A stretch of DNA of 64,000 nucleotides from Branchiostoma belcheri (lineage: Eukaryota > Chordata > Leptocardii > Amphioxiformes > Branchiostomatidae). The notes beneath the pieces were generated by a model that saw only the letters and a program-made list of their open reading frames with translations, was not told where the DNA came from and did no database searches. A program made the position numbers and the translations under genes. This document shows, piece by piece, positions 57,045 through 64,000 of this stretch. Numbering within the stretch: position 1 is the stretch's first letter; every line of letters begins with the position of its first letter. Location of the stretch: assembly GCF_001625305.1 (NCBI RefSeq), contig NW_017804198.1:841840-905839 (forward strand), given 5' to 3'.

Positions 57045-59151
57045 ATGGCGACCGGCTTGGTCCTTCTCATGTGCCTGCTGTGCATAGGCCATGCCTTCCC
57101 AAGCATTGCCGGCTCAGACGAAGAAGAATGCCCCTCCCCAGCCTTCGCTTGCAAAACGACCGACGACTGTGTCGGTTTGTCAGATAGGTGTGACGGTTAT
57201 GCAGACTGTCCCGACGGCTCGGATGAGGAAAACTGCACAGCTTGTCCCTTGCCAAACTCTTTCAAGTGCGGAAGCGGAGAATGTATCCCCCAAGACTGGA
57301 AGTGCGACGGTTTAGCAACCTGTACTGATAGGTCAGATGAGGAATTTTGCAGCTTGGGCCTGTGTCCTTTGTTCGGCTCTTTCATGTGTGGAAGCGGAGA
57401 ATGTATCCCCCAAGACTGGCAGTGCGACGGTTTAGTAACCTGTACTGATGGCTCAGATGAGGACAACTGCACCGTGTGTCCCTTGCCTAACTACCTCAAG
57501 TGTGGAAGTGGAGAATGTTTTCATCCACTGCACCAATGCGACGGTCAAGAATTTTGTACCGACGGTTCAGACGAAGACGATTGTATCAACAAAGATTGTT
57601 ACAACCCGGACGATCTCAAGTGTGACAGTGGGCAGTGTATCCGTCCAGGGTGGCAATGCGACGGTATTGAAAACTGCTACGACGGTTCAGACGAAGAAGA
57701 CTGCATAAACAAAGAATGTTACAACCCTGACGATTTTAAATGTGACAGTGGAGCATGTATCCGTTCAGGGTGGCAATGCGACGGTAATGAAAACTGCCAT
57801 GACGGTTCAGACGAGGAAAATTGCACAAACATAGAATGTTACAACCCTGACGATGTCAAGTGTGACAATGGAGAATGCATTCGTCCATGGTTGCAATGCG
57901 ACGGTCTTGTGAATTGCCAGGACGGTTCAGATGAAAAATATTGCCTGAATAAAGAGTGTGACAACCCTGACGATTTCAAGTGTGACAGTGGAGCATGTAT
58001 CCGTCCAGAGTTGCATTGCGACAATATTGAAAACTGCCACGACGGTTCGGACGAGGAAAAGTGCATAAATCTACAATGTTATAACCCCAACGATTTCCTG
58101 TGTGAGAGTGGAGAATGTGTGCCCTCACACTTGCAATGCAACGGGTATGAAAACTGCGTCGACGGATCAGATGAAGATGAACAAAATTGCATAGTATCAA
58201 ACGAATGTTACAACCCCAGCGATTTCATGTGTGACAATGGAGCATGTATCCGTGCAGAGTGGCAATGTGACGGTATGGTAAACTGCTTCGACGGTACAGA
58301 CGAAGAAGATTGCCTACACATGGAATGCTACAACCCGGACGATTTAAAGTGTGACAGTGGAGAATGCATTCGTCCGTGGTGGCAATGCGACGGTTATGGA
58401 AACTGCGAGGACGGTTCAGACGAAGAAGATTGCGTAAACAAAGAGTGTTACAACCCTGACGATTTTCAGTGTAAGACTGGAGAGTGTGTCCCCTCGTATT
58501 GGCAATGCAACGGTTATGAAAACTGCGTCGACGGCTCAGACGAGGAAGATTGCGAAAACAAAGAATGTAGCAATCCCGATGATTTAAGGTGCGACAGTGG
58601 AGCATGTATCCATCTGCGGTGGCAATGCGACGGTTTTGATGACTGTTTAGATAGTTCAGATGAGGAGGATTGCCTAAACAAAGAGTGTTACTACCCGGAG
58701 GATTTCAAGTGTGAAAGCGGAGAATGTGTCCGTCCGAACACACAATGCAACAGTTATAATAACTGTAGAGACGGTTCGGATGAGAAAAACTGCTGGAGCA
58801 AAGAATGTCCCCTTCTTGCCGTCAGGTGTGAATCTACTGGAGCATGTGTCCCGCAGGAATGGCATTGCAACGGTTACAACAACTGTCCAGACGGTGAAGA
58901 TGAGCAAAATTGCCATATACCTCTATTGTGTGACGACAATCCAGGTATCTGGCATGAATCATGGAGTGACCGTCCGTACTGGCATTGTGACGGTGTCACC
59001 AATTGTCTCAATGGTTTGGATGAGGAAAATTGCATAGTAGAAGATTGTGTCTCGCCCAGGTTTTTCTGTGGACACGGTTCCTGCATCGACGGCACAAAGC
59101 GCTGCGATGGCGTCGGGGACTGTTTCGACAAGTCTGATGAGAGCGGCTGTG
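57045..59151 (+). CDS. LDL-receptor class A array protein, large first exon (17 modules)
   Basis: ATG at 57045 (GACCATGGCG context) is preferred over the in-frame ATG at 57012 because it starts the signal peptide directly (MATGLVLLMCLLCIGHAFPS). The exon is 702 codons plus one base with donor GTAAGC. It encodes 16 canonical LDLa modules (six Cys, C-D-G and D-x-S-D-E calcium cage, for example CDGIENCYDGSDEEDC) and one degenerate module (the 16th, CDDNPGIWHESWSDRPYWHC) that has lost two Cys. The modules repeat every 117-120 nt. One exon for so many modules is unusual, since LDLa modules are normally one per exon, as in the three exons downstream. Predicted secreted or the ectodomain of a larger protein continuing off the window. 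Ligands such as lipoproteins are inference. Confidence 0.9.
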
Positions 59152-59808
59152 GTAAGCTTACCTTACTTTTTATTTGTCTTTATCATCACAGAGAAACGAT
59201 AAGAAGTACCACCTCTCTGTGACAGACTTCTTTAAGTATTTTGACAATTTGAACATGGTTGGTATCAAATCAGTGTGTCCATTGTGGTACGTTTTCGCAT
59301 ACGATACGTGATAGCGTAAAACTATATGTGACTGCCATATGCTGGTATCTTTATTTGCAGTTCTTTGCGTGTCTCGTGACAACCACCAGGCGGAGACACC
59401 ATTAAATATTTGTCGTTGTGTTATTTTTCTTGCTCAAAGTCTGTCGGAATTCTGTTTTCCTTACTCTTTAACCACCACAATTTGTTTTACTTGCCACTTT
59501 GGCTACACATTTGTAAGCTTAACAGTGTATACTGATATGTTACCTTTAACAGTCGCTTTATATCTAGATAATCAAGTCTTTGGATTGTTTTCAAATACGG
59601 CAAAAATCTTAAGTACAATGTTGCCGACAAGCTGGGGCGACTAAATTCTTCGGTTGACGATGTACCAGCAAGAGAATGTAGCAAGTACAATTTTGATGAC
59701 GTTCCCGCGCATTCCTCTGGGTTAGTGCCCATCTGTTCGTAGTAAAACAATGTATGCACAAAGCCCGAGTGCTACTTAGTAATTTGTGCCAGCGTAGGCC
59801 CAGTACAC
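59152..59808 (+). other. Spacer between the two LDLa copies
   Basis: Start of an intron from the first copy and the duplicated upstream block (59366-59800) of the second. No additional exon seen. Confidence 0.6.
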
Positions 59809-59845
59809 CAGGATGCCAGCTACATTTTCCCTCGTAAGGACGACC

Positions 59846-61556
59846 ATGGTGACCAGCTGGATCATTTTCCTATGCCTGCTGTCCATCGGCCATGCCTTCC
59901 CTAGCATTGCCGGCTCAGACGAAGAAGAATGCCCCTCCCCAGCCTTCGCTTGCAAAACGACCGACGACTGCGTCGGTTTGGCAGATAGGTGTGACGGTTA
60001 TGCAGACTGTCCCGACGGCTAAGATGAAGAGTGCGCGGCTTTAGATTGTTTGTCGCCCGACGTTTTCGGCTGTGACGTGGCAGGCCGCTGCCTCTCTCTT
60101 GCTGTGGTATGTGACGGTAATAATGATTGTCCAGACGGTTCAGATGAGGAAAACTGTGTATTGTGTCCCTTGTCAAACTCTTTCAAATGTGGAAGCGGAG
60201 AATGTATTCCCCTACACTATCGGCGTGACGGTTTAGTAACCTGTAGTGATGGCTCAGATGAAGGAAACTGCACCGCGTGTCCCTTGCCTAACTATCTCAA
60301 GTGTGGAAGTGGAGAATGTTTTCGTCCATGGTTGCAATGCGACGGTAATGAATTTTGTATCGACGGTTCAGACGAGGACGATTGCAAAAACAAAGATTGT
60401 TACAACCCGGACGATCTCAAGTGTGCCAGCGGAGCATGTATCCGTCCAGAGTGGCAATGCGACGGTATTGAAAACTGCTACGACGGTTCAGACTAACAAG
60501 ATTGCATCAACAAAGAGTGTTACAACCCTGACTATTTCAAGTGTGACGGTGGAGAATGCATTTTTCCAGAGTGGCAATGCGACGGTCTTGTGAATTGCCA
60601 GGACGGTTCAGATGAAAAAGATTGCCTAAACATAGAATGTTACAACCCTGATGATTTCAAATGTGACAGTGGTCAGTGTATCCGTCCAGAATGGCAATGC
60701 AACGATATTGAAAACTACCACGACGGTTCAGACGAAGTTGACCAAAAGTTCATATTATTTAACGAATGTTACAACACCAAAGATTTCATGTGTGACAATG
60801 GAGCATGTATCCGTCCAGAATGGCAATGTGACGGTATTGATAACTGCTTCGACGGTACAGACGAAGGTTGTCTACACAAAGTGTTACAACCCCAACGATT
60901 TCAAGTGTGGCGGTGGAGAATGTGTCCCCTCCTATTGGAAATGCAACGGTTATGAAAACTGCGTCGACGGGTCAGACGAAGAAGATTGCGTAAACAAAGA
61001 TTGTTACAACTCTGACGATTTTAAGTGCGAGAGTGGAGAATGTATTCCTCCGTGGTTGGTATGCGATGGTTTTGATGACTGTTAAGATAGTTCAGATGAG
61101 AGGGATTGCCTAAACAAAGAGTGTTACTACCCCGAGGATTTCAAGTGTAAAAGCGGAGAATGTGTCCGTCCGAACACACAATGCGACAGTTATAATAACT
61201 GTAGAGACGGTTCGGATGAGAAAAACTGCTGGAGCAAAGATTGCCCCCTTCTCGCTGTCAGGTGTGAAACTACTGGAGCATGTGTCCCGCTGGAATGGCA
61301 GTGCAACGGTTACAGCAACTGTCCGGAGGGTGAAGATGAGCAAAATTGTCAGGGACCTATAGCATGTGTCGAAATGACCGGCTACGAGTCATGGAGTGAC
61401 CGTCCGTACTGGCATTGTGACGGATTCACTGATTGTCCCGATGGTTTGGATGATTGCATAGTAGAAGATTGTGTCTCGCCCGGGGTTTTCTGTGGACACG
61501 GTTCCTGCGATGGCGTCGGGGACTGTTTCGACAAGTCTGATGAGAGCGGCTGTGGT
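59846..61556 (+). pseudogene. Second LDLa first exon, disabled copy
   Basis: Signal peptide and first module intact (MVTSWIIFLCLLSIGHAFPS), then a TAA in place of the Ser codon of the first DGSDE (near 60020). Further breaks: TAA in place of Glu at a second SDE (near 60494), a frameshift near 60868-60890, and TAA (TTA to TAA type) in a DCLDSSDE-like stretch near 61083. Several cage residues and Cys are also lost (YRRDG, ENYHDG). The donor at the end is preserved. Every stop is a single-base TAA. A truncated peptide of about 60 residues with one LDLa module could still be made from the first ATG. Confidence 0.88.
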
Positions 61557-62150
61557 AAGCTCGCCTTTCATTTATTTTTAACATTACAGAGAGACGAGAA
61601 GAAGCCGAACCCCTGTATTAGAGTAGTCTTAGAGCTAATGTTGTTGATGTAAAATATATACATTAGATTAGTATTAGAAAGGCGTGTATTTACTGTATAC
61701 CATTGCATCTGTTGACCTGTACTTAGACCGATTGGGCATGAATGTACAATAAAGGTTATTATATTTTAATTCATACCATGGTATGGATGGAATATTGTTT
61801 TCCCTTTTGTTTCTTCTCCTTCTTCTCCTTCTCCCCCTGCAATTTCTTCAAATGGATACAATTCTTCATTTGACATCAAACGTGATGGAGTGGAAATATT
61901 TTGCACATCTGAAAATAGTTTCATCAGGTTGTTAGAACATAGGATATAGACCACGGTCTCAACTCATCCACGTTCAGAATTGTGTTCTCGCCGCAAAAGC
62001 GCCACCAGCATTGGCTACATATAGCGGCGAGAAGCAAAACTCCAGTCAGAAGCTCTGAGGAAGGTGTCTAAAAGACACCGGAAGGTAAGCAAGGTGAGAG
62101 AAGTTTTGGTTATGTAAAAAGAAAATCCCTGTAACCTATCTGTTGTACAG
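61557..62150 (+). other. Intron before shared LDLa exons, with a possible poly(A) site
   Basis: GTAAGCTCG donor to TTGTACAG acceptor. AATAAA at about 61748 within GTACAATAAAGG followed by a T-rich stretch could end a short transcript of the pseudogene copy. Confidence 0.5.
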
Positions 62151-62261
62151 TGTGTACCAGTGTGGATTTCCAATGTGAAGGCAGCGGCAAGTGTGTAGCA
62201 CCCTCTGCAGCGTGCGACGGCGTCATCGACTGTGAGGATGCAACGGACGAACTGTCGTGCC
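62151..62261 (+). CDS. LDLa protein, shared exon with one module
   Basis: 111 nt, phase 1 to 1. [20 protein letters not shown] then [16 protein letters not shown]: a complete LDLa module. Compatible in phase with the donors of either first-exon copy. Confidence 0.85.
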
Positions 62262-62264
62262 GTA

Positions 62265-62510
62265 CGTTTTATGCAAATTGTGTTATGCAAATTATTTGAT
62301 GCAAATTATTTGATGCAAATTTTCAATGCAGATTTTAATGCAGATTTTGTGCAAATTCGTTTATGCAAATTCTTTTGTGCAAATTCTTTTATGCAAATTC
62401 TTTTATGCAAATTCTTTTATGCAAATTCTTTTATGCAAATTCTTTTATGCAAATTCTTTTATGCAAATTCTTTTATGCAAATTCTTTTATGCAAATTCTT
62501 TTTGCAAGGT
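62265..62510 (+). repeat. 14-bp minisatellite of ATGCAAATTCTTTT (POU octamer array)
   Basis: Nine tandem ATGCAAATTC units toward the right, with degenerate units (GATGCAAATTAT, AATGCAGATTTT) to the left; thirteen exact ATGCAAAT octamers in about 240 bp. Lies in the intron right after the exon at 62151-62261, beginning almost at its donor. Confidence 0.95.
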
Positions 62511-62638
62511 TGAAGATGAGTTTGTCTGCGTTGGTGCCGACAAGAATAATTTGAAAAAAAACTGAGTTTGCCGTCGTCATGTCTTGTAATAGATGTTGTG
62601 ATAGAAACAAAAGCTGACATTCCACTCCGTGTCTTCAG

Positions 62639-62755
62639 AGCCGTGTGAAGAGCCCGGCCTGTGGCAGTGCCACAGCGGCGGATGCATCCACATCCTCTCG
62701 GTTTGTGATGGGGACATGGACTGCTCTACTGGGGAAGACGAGGAGAACTGTCACA
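62639..62755 (+). CDS. LDLa protein, exon with one module
   Basis: 117 nt, phase 1 to 1 (acceptor CCGTGTCTTCAG, donor GTAGGT). CEEPGLWQCHSGGCIHILSV then CDGDMDCSTGEDEENC. Confidence 0.87.
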
Positions 62756-63090
62756 GTAGGTTCAGCCACACATAAGCACACACATAAACACACACGCACA
62801 CGCACATACATACAGACATACACACACATACATACAGACATACACACACAAACACACATACACATATGCATGCACACACACACACACATGCACACACATA
62901 TACACACACGCACACACACACACACATACACAGAGAGAAAAAGAGAGATAAGCATACACACAGATACACAAACACACACACAGCCATACACACTGTTACA
63001 GTAGGTATATATAAAATTATACATATACAGAGAGAGAATAGAGAGACAGCAACGGAGAGGGAGAGAGAGAGAATAGACAGACGGTGAGAG
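62756..63090 (+). repeat. (CA)n and (GA)n microsatellites
   Basis: Interrupted CA repeat at 62766-62998 and GA-rich tract at 63018-63093, directly after the donor. ORFs there are artefacts. Confidence 0.9.
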
Positions 63091-63641
63091 AGAGGTCTAT
63101 TAATTTGACATGTCTCAAGAACATTTGAGTGTGGTTTATTATAGCATCAACTATATCACAATAGTCGCAACCAGAAGGCTGAATTGATGAATCGATATTG
63201 CAAACATTTACTGCAACATTAAAGATAGACTGCCTACACAGGCTAACAATTTGCGATCAACATAATTATTCCTATAAACACAACGATTTACATTATAAAA
63301 TTGGAATACTTTAAGATTAAGTAGAAAATACGAGTTATAAGGCAATTAGCGACATTGAAAACAACTGTACGTAAAGAAACTACATTGCAGCCTAATAATA
63401 CAAAGAAAAACGCTGAATTACGCAGTTTCAATATTTACAAACACAACCAAACTGAATAACAAGAAACAGTGGTCGAGTGAATACACAATAGACAAAACAC
63501 TGTTCAGGAGTTTTGACAGATACGGAATGGCACTGTTCCTGTACCTGTCCGATCGTATAAAATGTACGCTAAGCTGGGACCCCCCTTTTACAGGCAGAAC
63601 GGCATATTTGTGTGTCAATGATGCTGCTGTCCTCTTTACAG
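63091..63641 (+). other. Remainder of the LDLa intron
   Basis: No exon or element recognised. Confidence 0.5.
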
Positions 63642-63758
63642 CTCCCTGCCACGGTCTCCAGCTAGAGTGTGACGGGGGATGTCTGCCGAGATACCTCGTC
63701 TGTGACGGGCTGCAAGACTGTTCTAATGGAGAGGACGAGATCAACTGTACAGACGGAG
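63642..63758 (+). CDS. LDLa protein, last exon in the window (gene continues)
   Basis: 117 nt, phase 1 to 1 (acceptor CCTCTTTACAG, donor GTGGGA). CHGLQLECDGGCLPRYLV then CDGLQDCSNGEDEINC. The phase 1 end shows that more exons follow beyond 64000. Confidence 0.85.
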
Positions 63759-63778
63759 GTGGGAGTCGCCTTTTTTGT

Positions 63779-63992
63779 TTAGGCCACACCAATTTAATTT
63801 GAAGCGACAGGGCGAAATAAAAAATAAAATAAAATAAAATAAAATAAAATAAAATAAAATAAAATAAAATAAAATAAAATAAAATAAAATAAAATAAAAT
63901 AAAATAAAATAAAATAAAATAAAATAAAATAAAATAAAATAAAATAAAATAAAATAAAATAAAATAAAATAAAATAAAATAAAATAAAATAA
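63779..63992 (+). repeat. MITE-family end followed by (AAAAT)n pentanucleotide array
   Basis: TTAGGCCACACCAATTTAAT matches the GGCCACACC family end seen at 47981. After about 35 bp an almost perfect (AAAAT) array of about 35 units runs to near the window end. Confidence 0.9.
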
Positions 63993-64000
63993 ATAACTAG

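Larger units (their letters stand above)
56609..61620 (+). repeat. Tandem segmental duplication carrying two LDLa first exons
   Basis: Unit 1 from about 56609, unit 2 from about 59366. Shared blocks include the upstream sequence GATGTACCAGCAAGAGAATG, TTTTGATGACGTTCCCGCGC, GTAAAACAATGTATGCACAA, the signal-peptide exon, and the donor GAGCGGCTGTG/GTAAGCT. Unit 2 lacks some LDLa modules and has one that unit 1 lacks. Confidence 0.85.

Noticed and set aside
57067-61343. Antisense and shifted ORFs over the LDLa exons
   Set aside because: Shadows of the repeated LDLa coding frame.
62232-62565. Repetitive ORFs of the MQILLCKFFYANSF type
   Set aside because: They are the three-frame reading of the 14-bp ATGCAAATTCTTTT minisatellite.
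62635-63087. Open frames overlapping 62756-63090
   Set aside because: (CA)n and (GA)n repeats; only the exon 62639-62755 in this area is protein-like.

Overview
The window looks like a piece of an amphioxus (Branchiostoma) nuclear genome. The basis is recognition, not a database search: spliced genes with GT/AG introns, single-exon leucine-rich-repeat (LRR) receptors with long repetitive tyrosine-bearing tails, EGF plus C-type-lectin and short-chain-collagen-C4-like proteins, NHL propellers, LDL-receptor class A arrays, and a dense load of fold-back elements, Penelope-like debris and a tyrosine-recombinase retrotransposon. One assembly gap (20 N) lies at 14677-14696.

Layout. 1-5.75 kb: a decayed DIRS/Ngaro-like retrotransposon on the minus strand (recombinase, RNase H, reverse transcriptase, gag-like exon, Ala/Thr-rich exon), with an array of seven 17-nt hairpins in its putative 5' intron. 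6.6-12.7 kb: plus-strand gene for a predicted type II membrane protein with a tandem NPxY cytoplasmic tail, a Thr-rich stalk and a six-bladed NHL propeller. 13-18 kb: non-coding, with fragments of an LRR gene, a near-perfect palindrome and an inverted pair of hammerhead-like Penelope ends. 18.3-22.6 kb: minus-strand LRR receptor with a truncated, still readable tail. 27.4-32.6 kb: minus-strand eleven-exon secreted protein (His-rich leader, Cys-rich module, EGF, split C-type lectin, EGF). 34.0-46.9 kb: plus-strand type II membrane short-chain-collagen-C4-like gene with large element-filled introns and a 4-nt duplication that breaks one exon. 45-48 kb: two fold-back elements, one with a nested insertion. 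50.4-53.0 kb: a second minus-strand LRR receptor with three Y-x-E-I / D-E-Y repeats in the tail. 56.4-63.8 kb: a tandemly duplicated LDLa gene whose second first-exon copy is a pseudogene, followed by three one-module exons and a 14-bp minisatellite built on the POU octamer.

How the genes relate. No pathway links them by sequence. They share a theme: cell-surface or secreted recognition proteins built from repeats, several with intracellular tyrosine motifs of the kind that bind SH2 or PTB adaptors. An innate-recognition or adhesion role is an inference. Exon boundaries were placed by eye from splice consensus and reading phase. In the NHL, EGF/lectin and LDLa genes every junction agrees in phase; in the collagen-C4-like gene at least one middle exon is missing.
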